Shown here piece by piece: positions 23,500 to 32,392 of a stretch of 41,916 nucleotides of DNA. Source of the DNA: Kiritimatiellia bacterium. GTDB lineage: Bacteria; Verrucomicrobiota; Kiritimatiellia; RFP12; UBA1067. The notes beneath the pieces are model-generated. The model ran no database searches. It was not told the origin of the DNA and saw only the letters and a list, made by a program, of their open reading frames with translations. A program made the position numbers and the translations under genes. Location of the stretch: contig JAFSTA010000124.1 in the NCBI GenBank assembly GCA_017450695.1, positions 1 to 41,916 of the forward strand, in the 5' to 3' direction. Positions within the stretch are counted from its first letter, which is position 1. Each line of letters opens with the position of its first letter.

Positions 23500-24524
23500 T
23501 GGCTGGATGGACTAAGGATGAGATTGTCATTGCCGACGGAACGAAAGTTCCGGCGCAGATGCCCGTAATCATCTCCGCGAGTCGATCAACTGACGTGCCT
23601 GCGTTCTATGCAGACTGGTTCATGGAACGGCTCAAGGCTGGTTACGTGAAGTGGTTCAATCCGTTCAACGGACTTCCGCTTTATGTTGGTTTCAAGGAGG
23701 CGCGTCTCATTGTGTTCTGGTCGAAGAATCCCGCACCGATGCTTGCGAATCTCGATGAACTTGACAAGCTCTTCCCAAACTATTATTTCCAGTACACTCT
23801 CAACGATTACTACGCAGAGAAGATCGAACCGCGCGTACCAGAGGTCGATAAACGTGTCGCGACATTCAAGGCACTGTCCGAGCGGCTCGGACGCGACCGT
23901 GTTGTTTGGCGCTTTGATCCGCTCATTCTGACGGATGCGCTCACCGTCTCAAGGCTACTTGAGAAAATTGAACGGCTGGGCGATCGCATCGCCCCCCTTA
24001 CGTCCCGTCTCGTGTTCAGTTTCATCGACATTGCTGCGTACAAGAAAGTAGCGGCGAACATGGCTCGCGGCGGCGTCCGGGCCCGTGAATTTTTGGCTGA
24101 TGAAATGGAGGAGATAGCTGCAGGTATCGGCAAGCTTGTGAAAGGGTGGGGGATATCTGCAGGGACGTGCGGCGAGATAAGGGATCTGGACAGATACGGC
24201 GTAGAGCACAACCGCTGCATCGATGACCGGTTGATAATGAAGTGCTTTTCGCATGACAGGGTGCTGATGGATTTCATCGGCGCGAAATGCGTCTCTGGCA
24301 AACCGCTCTTCGGTGAGCCGGATAAGTGGATTTTAGATGGGTACAGGAAAGACGGCGGACAGCGCAAGGCTTGCGGCTGCATCATGTCGAAGGACATTGG
24401 CGAGTACAATACGTGTCCGCATCTCTGCCACTACTGCTATGCCAACACGAACAGCGCAACGGCCTTGGCGAACAGGGATCGGCATCTCGCCTGTCCGCAC
24501 GCGGAGACGATAACGGGGAAGTGA
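23499..24524 (+). CDS. DUF1848 protein with radical-SAM-like cysteine motif
   Basis: A 341-residue protein matching DUF1848 throughout: VIISASRSTDVPAFYADWF (23-41) near the start, the VFWSKNPAPML segment, YYFQYTLNDY, and VVWRFDPLIL. The C-terminal end has CGC (292-294) and TCPHLCHYCYAN, giving C306-x3-C310-x2-C313, the spacing of radical-SAM iron-sulfur clusters, but placed at the C-terminus rather than the N-terminus. Family function is unproven; an Fe-S enzyme is plausible. AGGAGG (23488-23493) drives the ATG. It is the first large gene of a tight set with the HIRAN and helicase genes; the next ATG is 6 bases after its stop. Family call is firm, activity inferred. Confidence 0.87.
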   Translation: MAGWTKDEIVIADGTKVPAQMPVIISASRSTDVPAFYADWFMERLKAGYVKWFNPFNGLPLYVGFKEARLIVFWSKNPAPMLANLDELDKLFPNYYFQYTLNDYYAEKIEPRVPEVDKRVATFKALSERLGRDRVVWRFDPLILTDALTVSRLLEKIERLGDRIAPLTSRLVFSFIDIAAYKKVAANMARGGVRAREFLADEMEEIAAGIGKLVKGWGISAGTCGEIRDLDRYGVEHNRCIDDRLIMKCFSHDRVLMDFIGAKCVSGKPLFGEPDKWILDGYRKDGGQRKACGCIMSKDIGEYNTCPHLCHYCYANTNSATALANRDRHLACPHAETITGK

Positions 24525-24530
24525 GCCACC

Positions 24531-25058
24531 ATGGGTTTTAAGGATTTGTTCAAGAAAGTTGTAGGCGAGAGGCAACGCGAAGAGGTTGCTGCGACACCGG
24601 TTGCCCAGACCGAGGTCAAGTCGAGTGCCGTTGTTCAGGCGCATCCAGAACCTCAACGCGAACAGAATCCCCTTGTGCCAGAGACCGACCCTGTGAAACT
24701 GGCTCAAATGCGATTGGCCGCCCAAAGGCGTGTCAGAATCGTCGTGCGTGGGATAACAAAATACGGAAGAAGCGGATATTCGGGAATCTTCTCCCCCGGC
24801 GAGACGGTTTCTCTTGAAGGAGATCCTTCAAACCCATATGACGTGAACGCAGTGAAAGTGCTTCTCGCCGATGGGAGTATGCTTGGCTATGTCGCACGTG
24901 AAATGGCGGCATCCATTTCTCGAGAACTGGCAGACGGGTGGACGTTCAAGATCCGAATTTCCGAGGGGCCGTTCGTTGAAGACAAGTGGGGTCAGTGCGA
25001 ACTTGAGGTGATGGATAAGTGTCCTCCGGAACGAGGAGTGCAACATGGCGTTTCTTGA
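24531..25058 (+). CDS. HIRAN-domain protein
   Basis: A 175-residue protein. Residues 1-12 are an amphipathic helix (MGFKDLFKKVVG), 13-65 are a flexible Glu/Pro/Val-rich linker, and 70-160 are a HIRAN domain: VRGITKYGRSGYSGIF, then FSPGETVSLEGDPSNPYD, NAVKVLLADG and MLGYVAREMA. HIRAN domains (as in HLTF/Rad5) bind free 3' single-stranded DNA ends and steer helicases to stalled forks or damaged DNA. In bacteria they occur alone beside helicase or nuclease genes. Here the gene overlaps the helicase fusion by 14 bases, which strongly suggests a shared complex: HIRAN as DNA-end sensor, helicase as motor. The partnership is inference from position. Confidence 0.85.
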   Translation: MGFKDLFKKVVGERQREEVAATPVAQTEVKSSAVVQAHPEPQREQNPLVPETDPVKLAQMRLAAQRRVRIVVRGITKYGRSGYSGIFSPGETVSLEGDPSNPYDVNAVKVLLADGSMLGYVAREMAASISRELADGWTFKIRISEGPFVEDKWGQCELEVMDKCPPERGVQHGVS

Positions 25059-28000
25059 GAGAGTTGCACAGCTTCAAGCTCCGACCTTCACGGAGGTAGT
25101 TGGGGCGGCCGCAGCAGAGGTTCCGCGCCGAGAGTGGGCGGGAGCTTGGTCGGACTTGGAGCGTGGCCGCACGATTCTCGAAGACGAGGTCAGTCTCAAC
25201 AAATACCTCATAGCATATGGTCTCATGCATCGGGCAAAGCTCCTGCATATGCTCGATGCCATGCGAGGCGCATTCCGAAAACCGTCGGGACGGATGTCCA
25301 TTGTGGACTGGGGATGCAGCCAGGGGTTGGCATCGGCGGTCTTCATCGACTGGTTGCGTAGGAATCTCCCGGTAAAGAAGATTGTGTCGATTCGCCTTGT
25401 CGAGGTTTCCAATTCCGCCCGCCGCCGCGCGGTTCGGATTTTGAAGCGATACTCGGAAGTATACGAGAACGTCGAGGCGGACGTAGGCGAAATCCGCTGG
25501 GGTCGCGACGAGCCGATAACGTTTGGGAAACTGGATTTGCCCGCAGGAGTCCCGGTCGTACACCTCTACTCTAACATCTTGGATCTCGAGGCTGTGGATC
25601 GGCAGATGCTGGCTGATCTGTTCGAGCAATCGCGTCAGATGGCCGGAGTTCTTGCCCTATGCGTTAGCCCGAAATGCCCAGTGGCTGAACACATCTACGA
25701 TTTTTTCCGCCTTGTAGGCGGAGATGAGATGGTCGCATGTGATGTCGGCGAAATCAACTTCGAGAATCCCTACTCCCGCAAGTGCAGCTGTACCTACAAC
25801 GGTTGCGGATTCGTGATGCCAGCGCTTCGCGTTGCACCTGCGCAGGAGCCGATTGTACAGCCCATCATGGTCCATCCTGCCGCCATGCCGCCTGTGGAAG
25901 TCCTCGCCACCCCGGAGCCGGTACGCCCGCCAACCCCAGCCGCGCCGCTGCGTCCAGTTCAGCGGCGTGTCGTGAGGCGGAGAGGCGACAGAGGGCGAAC
26001 GTACGCGTTCGGGTTCGCCTCGACGCCGTTCCGCGATGCGATGCGGTCGCGTCCGGGCTGGTGGACGTTCAACCTCGCACTTACGCGGAACGGCATCCCG
26101 TGCGATGGCGGAATCGCTGGACTGAATCCTTTTCTCGCGGTTCTCAACAACATAATCGTCCGTGGCTGTGCCTCCTTCCCGCCGATCAAGGTCGAGGAAG
26201 CCCTCGCTAAAGCTCTCGACGTGATTCGCCGTGACGACGAATCGCTCGGAACGATAGACGTCAAGTGTCCTGCAGAAGTGACTGAAATCGTCGAGCGAAT
26301 CCTCAAGGTGTACGATCCCCGCGTCCAGTCTGAAGAGGAGGATGGCTCGTCCGACGAGGCTCTTGATGCGCGAGTGTTCATGCAGATGAGCGTTCCAATG
26401 ATGGTGGCCCGAGTTCAACATGCGGTGGTAAGAGCACTCATGACGGGGGCAGTTGACTGGTCTACTGGACGGGTGCTCATTCTGGCCTTGGAGCGGGACA
26501 TCCCGTGTGTCGCGCTTGCGTTGGAATCTCTCTCCGAACATTTCAATCACCTCTCTGAGCTGTGCGGGGCGGGCGCGGGCGCGGCGGCTCTTGACTACGA
26601 GGTCTCGATTGTCCGGGAAGTCGGCGATTTCGCAGATATCATCGGAAGCGCGGCGAACGGTGTCGAAGGCCGCTGCCGTCTCGTCGAGCGCGAGGAAGCA
26701 CTCAAGTCGGAATACGATATTTTCCTTGATGTATCCTTCTTCAACAATGAGGAGCAGACATCGTGGGAGGATGGCAAGGCCAGGGCGCAGGTCGCCGCAG
26801 AGCTGTTCGCCGTCAACGATCTGTCCAAGAGCAAGCCTGGGAACTTCCCACTATGCACAACGGAGAACATTGAGTATAAACCAGTCATCGAGTGGCTCAC
26901 ACCGGAGAAGTCGAGGCCTCTTCCCGCCATCAAACATTTGCGCTATTTCCTGCGCGAGATATTCCGCAAGAGCGACTTCCGCCCCGGACAGGTCCCGATC
27001 CTAGACCGTGCCATGCGCGGCCTCATGGTTATCGGTCTGCTTCCAACTGGAGGCGGCAAGTCGCTCACATACCAGTTGGCGGGCATGCTGCAGCCGGGGC
27101 TTGTCATGGTTGTCGCCCCCTTGCAGTCGCTCATGGTGGATCAGGTCAAGGGCCTGCAGCGGTTCGGTATCGATTCGTGCCAGTACCTCAACTCCTCACT
27201 CAGGGGGGCGGACCGCGATGCCGCCATGACGAAGGTTACCTCCGGGAACTCGAAGTTCGTCTTCATATCTCCGGAGCGTTTGTCGATCCCATCCTTCAGA
27301 TTCGCTTTGTCTGAAATGGCAGACAATGAGCTGTACTTCTCATATGGTGTGATAGACGAAGTGCATTGCGTATCCGAATGGGGTCATGACTTCCGTCCGA
27401 TGTATCTACACCTTGGCAGAAACATGCACGACTACGTCCTGATGAAGGACTCGTATGGTACGGAAGACAGACGTCTGATCCCGCTCCTCGGCCTCACGGC
27501 AACGGCATCGTTTGACGTGCTTGCGGACGTGCAGCGCGAGCTCGCTGGGCGAAATCGCGAAGAGCTTGCTCCGGACGCAATCGTGCGATACGAGAACACC
27601 AACCGCCTCGAACTCCAGTACCGGGTTGTCAGGGTTCCGAATCCCGGCGCAGGAAAGAAACGAGGGTGGGCGGACAGTTTCATGGTGCAGGTCAGATCGC
27701 TTGATTCCCAGATCGAATCACTCAAGGCGAAAGTGGCAAACGGGGATGTGTTGGCGAAAGCACAGTTGCAGGTCGCGGAGTCGCGGCGCAAGGAGATCGT
27801 CGAGGGAGACAAGAGTCAGAATGGTTGGAAGTGCCTCAAGGTCGCCCAGGGGGCGTATAGGAAATTTGTAAACGGGTTCAAGTTCGATGCCCTAAAATCC
27901 GAGATGGACAGCCTCACGTCCCTGTTCAGGAGACTCCTGACCGAGCAGAGCATAAAGCGAATAAAGCATGATTTCCTTGAGCGGGAGAACATTACGAGAG

Positions 28001-29646
28001 AGGACAACCCGGAAGTCTATGAAATTGTCGACAATTCAGATCTTCGGGTGAAATTCTCCGGCGAGGACTGGAAGACGCCCCGCCCCGACGGCTCCTATCG
28101 TGGTGGCGGACTCGTATTCTGTCCGATTAAGGGTTTCTCCGGGAGAACCCCGAGCCCGCTCTCTGTTGAAAACGTGTGGAAGAGGCTTGGCGGAAGTTCG
28201 CCCTCCAGCGCAAACGCAGTCAGGTGGTTTTCGGGAGAGATCAAGAACAACCCCCAAATGGAGTCCATACGCTGGCGTAACCAAGACGAATACATCGCCG
28301 AGCGTGCGGGGCTCATGGTAGCTACGAATGCGTTTGGCATGGGCATCGACAAACCCGACATTCGCTTCGTCTATGAATTAAGCCATCCAAAATCCCTTGA
28401 AGCCTTCGTCCAGGAGGCGGGGCGCGCCGGGCGTGACAGGAAGATGGCGCTGGCGACTCTGCTACTTTCCGAGTGCGACGATGTTGATCTTGACGTCGTG
28501 AAATGGTTTCACGACCAGAACTTCATCGGAGAGAAGCAGGAAGGCGAGGAACTCGAGAAGATTCTCAAGGATATCGACATGCGTCTTGAGGCCGAGGAGA
28601 CCGGCGAGGAGAGAATGGTAAAGGGATTCCTCGATTCGCTCCTCTTGACCGAACCTGGCACAGTCACCACCTATGTCTTGCCAGCATTATCAGATGGCAG
28701 CATGAAGGATATCCTCGAAAAGTCAATCTATCGGCTTTGCTGTATCGGTGTCATCGACGACGTTGAATGTCTCTATAGTGGGGACTCTCGCGGCGGCTCG
28801 ACACTTCGCCTACGAATGGTGCGCCGGACGGATGATGAGTACTACGACGTGCTCAAGAGCTTTCTCGCACGATATTTCACGGTGGAAAAATCCGAGGAGA
28901 AGGTTGCCGTGCTCAAGGCCGTGAAGATGGACGCGCCCGTCATCAAGAAGTGCCTTCTCTATCTCACTTCGTTTGTATACGAGAATGTCGAACGCAAGCG
29001 AGCCCGTGCCATGCTCGACATGCATGCCTTCTGCCTTCAGGGATGTCGGAAGCTCGCCGCGAACGAGACGTGGCTTGATGTCAACGAGGAGTTGAAGGAC
29101 TGGATATACTTCTATTTCAATTCCAAGTACGCCCGAACGGGAAACACGGTGAAGATCAACGGGAAAGACGTTCCATACTCCTTGGTCGACGACACGGATA
29201 GCGGTAAGAAGAAAGAATGGGATCGCAAACTGCTTGAAAAATACCTTGCGGTTGTAGAGGATCGCCTACTTGAGAACAACTCCCCGAAGGACAATGTGAA
29301 ACATCTTCAGGGGGCAGTTCGGCTCATTCGCCGTGCCGAGACAGGAGCAGCAAACCCGGTGCTGTCTCTGCTGAACGTGTTTTGCCTGTGCTTTCTCGGC
29401 TTCAGAGACAACGACCTGCTGTTTGACGAGTGCGTAAAGAGTCTCGCGCAAGATGGGTTCGGGCGGTTGCTGGTGACGGGACAGATGACGCCAGACGAAC
29501 TCTGGCAGAGTTTCAGCTGGTTTGTGGCGGAGGTGAAAAAACGTGCGCCTGACTGTCCAGTTGAAATCGTTGATGACATCGCTGGGTCGGCGCGGGTCGA
29601 AATGCACCTCGCTATGGTACGCGAGTTGCTTGCAAAACTTTCATAG
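25045..29646 (+). CDS. Methyltransferase-like domain fused to RecQ-type DNA helicase
   Basis: A 1533-residue fusion. Residues about 50-240 resemble a class I SAM methyltransferase (MSIVDWGCSQGLASAVF with D88-G90-C91-G94, acidic LVE after the next strand, and VVHLYSNILDLEA). Residues 260-330 are a Pro/Arg linker, 330-640 an unrecognised middle. The helicase follows: motif I TGGGKS (668-673), Ia APLQSLMVDQ, II DEVHCVSEWGHDF (771 on), III LTATA (817-821), V VATNAFGMGIDKPDI, VI QEAGRAGRD (1123-1131), all RecQ hallmarks. About 200 residues lie between motif III and GGGLVFCP (1020), against roughly 60 in ordinary RecQ; the extra part is charged and helical. The 370-residue C-terminus has no clear RQC or HRDC domain. 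GAGGAG (25033-25038) precedes the ATG. Likely an ATP-driven 3'-5' DNA translocase with modification or sensing activity. Confidence 0.87.
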   Translation: MAFLERVAQLQAPTFTEVVGAAAAEVPRREWAGAWSDLERGRTILEDEVSLNKYLIAYGLMHRAKLLHMLDAMRGAFRKPSGRMSIVDWGCSQGLASAVFIDWLRRNLPVKKIVSIRLVEVSNSARRRAVRILKRYSEVYENVEADVGEIRWGRDEPITFGKLDLPAGVPVVHLYSNILDLEAVDRQMLADLFEQSRQMAGVLALCVSPKCPVAEHIYDFFRLVGGDEMVACDVGEINFENPYSRKCSCTYNGCGFVMPALRVAPAQEPIVQPIMVHPAAMPPVEVLATPEPVRPPTPAAPLRPVQRRVVRRRGDRGRTYAFGFASTPFRDAMRSRPGWWTFNLALTRNGIPCDGGIAGLNPFLAVLNNIIVRGCASFPPIKVEEALAKALDVIRRDDESLGTIDVKCPAEVTEIVERILKVYDPRVQSEEEDGSSDEALDARVFMQMSVPMMVARVQHAVVRALMTGAVDWSTGRVLILALERDIPCVALALESLSEHFNHLSELCGAGAGAAALDYEVSIVREVGDFADIIGSAANGVEGRCRLVEREEALKSEYDIFLDVSFFNNEEQTSWEDGKARAQVAAELFAVNDLSKSKPGNFPLCTTENIEYKPVIEWLTPEKSRPLPAIKHLRYFLREIFRKSDFRPGQVPILDRAMRGLMVIGLLPTGGGKSLTYQLAGMLQPGLVMVVAPLQSLMVDQVKGLQRFGIDSCQYLNSSLRGADRDAAMTKVTSGNSKFVFISPERLSIPSFRFALSEMADNELYFSYGVIDEVHCVSEWGHDFRPMYLHLGRNMHDYVLMKDSYGTEDRRLIPLLGLTATASFDVLADVQRELAGRNREELAPDAIVRYENTNRLELQYRVVRVPNPGAGKKRGWADSFMVQVRSLDSQIESLKAKVANGDVLAKAQLQVAESRRKEIVEGDKSQNGWKCLKVAQGAYRKFVNGFKFDALKSEMDSLTSLFRRLLTEQSIKRIKHDFLERENITREDNPEVYEIVDNSDLRVKFSGEDWKTPRPDGSYRGGGLVFCPIKGFSGRTPSPLSVENVWKRLGGSSPSSANAVRWFSGEIKNNPQMESIRWRNQDEYIAERAGLMVATNAFGMGIDKPDIRFVYELSHPKSLEAFVQEAGRAGRDRKMALATLLLSECDDVDLDVVKWFHDQNFIGEKQEGEELEKILKDIDMRLEAEETGEERMVKGFLDSLLLTEPGTVTTYVLPALSDGSMKDILEKSIYRLCCIGVIDDVECLYSGDSRGGSTLRLRMVRRTDDEYYDVLKSFLARYFTVEKSEEKVAVLKAVKMDAPVIKKCLLYLTSFVYENVERKRARAMLDMHAFCLQGCRKLAANETWLDVNEELKDWIYFYFNSKYARTGNTVKINGKDVPYSLVDDTDSGKKKEWDRKLLEKYLAVVEDRLLENNSPKDNVKHLQGAVRLIRRAETGAANPVLSLLNVFCLCFLGFRDNDLLFDECVKSLAQDGFGRLLVTGQMTPDELWQSFSWFVAEVKKRAPDCPVEIVDDIAGSARVEMHLAMVRELLAKLS

Positions 29647-29657
29647 GAGAAAAATCC

Positions 29658-30239
29658 ATGAGCGAAAAGAAAATCGATGAAAAACTGGCAGAACTCTGTG
29701 CCGCGATCAAAGAGTTCGCGAGCCTTACCGACAGGACGAAGGCCGTTGAGAACCTCGCCAAGAAGATGGCAAGCGTTGGCGAGGAGCATCTGTCCGAGGC
29801 AGAACGTCGTGTGAAGGACATGTGTGCCACTTTGGTGGACTCCCTGAAAAGCGCGAAAACTGCACCAGAGAAGCTCGAGGCGGCTTCGAAGAAGCTGAAC
29901 GGAAAGGTCGACGAGTACGTTGACGAAATTGACGCGAAGCTGGCTGACATGGAGGGTCGCGTGTCAACATGCGTCCTCAAGCTCGGGCAGGTTGTAAAGG
30001 CAATGGAAAAAGGTGCTGCGGCGGCAGCCAAGTCAATTGAAGAGAAGATAGCCGAGATGGAGACTGCATCTTCGATTGATGGTTTTGAAGAATTTAAGAA
30101 AGATGTCGGAATCCGGCTTTCGGCGTTGGAAAAGAAGACCGAGGCCGTGAGTGGAAAGCTCGCAGCGGTGGACGGCACACTCAAGGAGATTAGGGAAATG
30201 ATAGCGAAGATCCCAACAAAGAGAAGCATATTCGGATAA
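29658..30239 (+). CDS. Coiled-coil protein of unknown function
   Basis: A 193-residue, highly charged protein made almost entirely of heptad repeats (IDEKLAELCAAIKEF; KLEAASKKLNGKVDEYVDEI; KLAAVDGTLKEIREMIAKI), with alanine/lysine-rich middle and basic tail KIPTKRSIFG. No catalytic motif, signal peptide or membrane segment. GGAG lies 8-11 bases before the ATG, which is 11 bases after the helicase stop, so it belongs to the same transcript. It could be a scaffold or structural partner of the helicase fusion; that is position-based inference. A phage-type or SMC-accessory coiled coil is another possibility. Confidence 0.75.
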   Translation: MSEKKIDEKLAELCAAIKEFASLTDRTKAVENLAKKMASVGEEHLSEAERRVKDMCATLVDSLKSAKTAPEKLEAASKKLNGKVDEYVDEIDAKLADMEGRVSTCVLKLGQVVKAMEKGAAAAAKSIEEKIAEMETASSIDGFEEFKKDVGIRLSALEKKTEAVSGKLAAVDGTLKEIREMIAKIPTKRSIFG

Positions 30240-30281
30240 TATCCAGCCAACGGCCCCTACGTAATTTTATACTTGCTGCAA

Positions 30282-31861
30282 ATGAGACCGATAGCCACAG
30301 ACACTGCGGATTTCCCGTCCTTGCGGAAGAGGGGGTGCATCTACGTTGACAAGACGGGGTTCATCCACCGCCTCGTCACGGATCCCAACACGAGGCTTTT
30401 CTTCCTCTCGCGGCCCCGAAGGTTCGGCAAGTCGCTGACAGTTTCCGCCCTGAAGGCGCTCTTCCAGGGGCGGCGCGAACTGTTCGGCGGGCTGTACATC
30501 GACGGGACCGACTGGAAGTGGGAGGCGTATCCCGTGATCCACTTCGAGTTCAACGACCTGGAGACTACGAGTGTGGAGACGTTCGAGAAATCGCTTGCCA
30601 CGCACGTGCGCGACCGCCTCGAAAAGGCTGGGTTCTCCTACGACGTGGCGGAGTCCCCGGCGGGTAACTTCGGCAGCGCCATCACATCGCTCTCAGCGGC
30701 GAACGGCGGCAGGGGCGTGGTGATCCTCATCGACGAGTACGACGCGCCGGTGGGGCACTGCCTCGACGATGTGGGGAAAGCCGAGGCGGTGCGTGACAGA
30801 CTCTCTGCGGTCTATTCCCAGATGAAGAACCGCACGGGTGAATCCGCTTCCTGCTGATGACCGGCGTCTCGAAGTTCACGCGCCTTTCTGTTTTCTCCGC
30901 GCTGAACAACATCGTTGATGTCTCGCAACGCAGGGAGTACGCGACGATGTTCGGCTACACGGAGGAGGAGCTGGAGGCGAACATCGAGGAGCATTTGCGT
31001 GAACATGCGGGGATCATGGGGAAAACTTACGGGGACTACCGCGCCGAGATGAGACGTTGGTACAACGGATTTCGGTTTTCGCCGGACTGCGAAAAAACCG
31101 TTTACAACCCGATCTCCGTCGCTCTGACGCTCTCGGAGAAACGTGACGGTTTCTCCGCCACGTGGGCGACGACGGGACGGCCGTCGATGCTGATGAACTA
31201 CCTGAAGCGCGAGGATGTGCTGCGCATTGACCCGGATGCGGTGCAGCGCGTGAGGTCGGCGGCTTTCGACGTGGCGGAATTGCGCGATCTGCAGCCGATC
31301 CCCATGCTTTACCAGTCCGGTTATCTTACGATAAGAGATTACAAGTGTGGCATGTTCACACTGGGCGTTCCGGACGAGGAGGTGCGGCAGGACTTGAATC
31401 TGCTGATGACCGGCGTGGCTGCTGACAAGAGCACTTACTGGGCATCGCGACTCGGCGACCATCTCCTCTGTGCCGAATGGGATGACTTTTTCGAAGGACT
31501 CCAGTCGCTCTACGCAGGGATGGTCTATGGATCGACGGAGCGGCGCGTCCACGAGAACTCATACGGGATTTGTCTCTCGTTTCTCCTCGCGAGTTGCGGA
31601 TTCCGCTTTACGATGGAGGCGGTGCTGTCAAACGGCCGCGCCGACATTGTGGCGGAGCATCCGGCGGAGGTGTGCGTCTTCGAGCTGAAGGTGGACGAGT
31701 CCGTCGATAAGGCTTTCGCGCAGATACGCGAAAAAGGTTACGCCGAGCCGTACCTAGCCGACGACCGCCCCATCTGGCTCATCGGACTTTCATTTGACTC
31801 GAAGACCCGCCACCTCTTTGATTTTGCTGCTGAACGATACGGTGGCGTAACAGAAACTTGA
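30282..31861 (+). pseudogene. AAA-ATPase-like / PD-(D/E)XK nuclease fusion, frameshifted
   Basis: The first part, from ATG 30282, has the family start TDTADFPSLRKRGCIYVDKT, Walker A RPRRFGKS (44-51) and Walker B VVILIDEYDAPV, then goes out of frame and stops at 30857. From there another frame continues the family perfectly (IRFLLMTGVSKFTRLSVFSA) to 31861, ending in a PD-(D/E)XK nuclease core, GRADIVAEHPAEVCVFELKV. One missing A near 30840 (GGTGAATCC for GGTGAAATCC) explains everything. It matches Pfam-type AAA-ATPase_like plus PDDEXK_9, a family of many-copy genes in gut bacteria with unknown role. TATACT (30268-30273) sits only 8 bases before the ATG, so a leaderless transcript is possible. 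A sequencing error cannot be excluded. Confidence 0.8.
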
Positions 31862-32392
31862 CTGTCTCCCCTATCTATAAGTTCAAGGTTAGCCCGCCGC
31901 CCGCTTTTTTGTGCGGGAATGTACATGGGGGTAACTGTGTGATTGTTCACAAATCGTAGCTGTCAATTTGTATTTGTGGAATTTTTGAACATTTGGGATT
32001 TTGAACAATGAAGTGATAGGCAAGGCGGTTAAGTGTGTTAAGCGAGTCACGCAATATGCGGCCGCGACGGAGCGTGGCCCTCCCGTTATGGCGCGAACTG
32101 GCGGGAAACCGACATTCGGGAGTGACGGGCTTTGTCTCGTCTGCAAGCGCGAAGTGGGTCATATCAAATCTCCTTGCCTGGTAAACCTCCGCAAAACTAC
32201 GGAATCTTCGTGTCGCCGCGTCTCAGCATGAGATCAAAATCGTTGTTCGGGAAAGGTAACAGAGGAATTTAGAATCAACTCCAACAAGGAATCGGGGAAA
32301 TTGGAGAGGTAATGCCGAGGTGATTGGCTTTTTGTTCGTTTTGTTTTCCGGTCTGGTACTACGGATTGAACGTTGGGGCTGAACGTGTCTTA
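31862..32392. other. Gene-free spacer
   Basis: No convincing gene. It holds a CCCGC/GCGGG hairpin around T-rich loop (31905-31922), and a mixed copy of the degenerate spacer repeat: GAGATCAAAATCG with TTCGGGAAA (32231-32254) followed by AACAGAGGAATTT (32258-32270), the inverse of AAATTCCTCTGTT at 13797. It separates convergent genes. Confidence 0.5.

Noticed and set aside
23371-30239. Known restriction-modification or BREX/DISARM operon
   Set aside because: No restriction nuclease, specificity subunit, PglZ, BrxC or DISARM-type set is seen, and the helicase is RecQ-like and not type I or III restriction-like.
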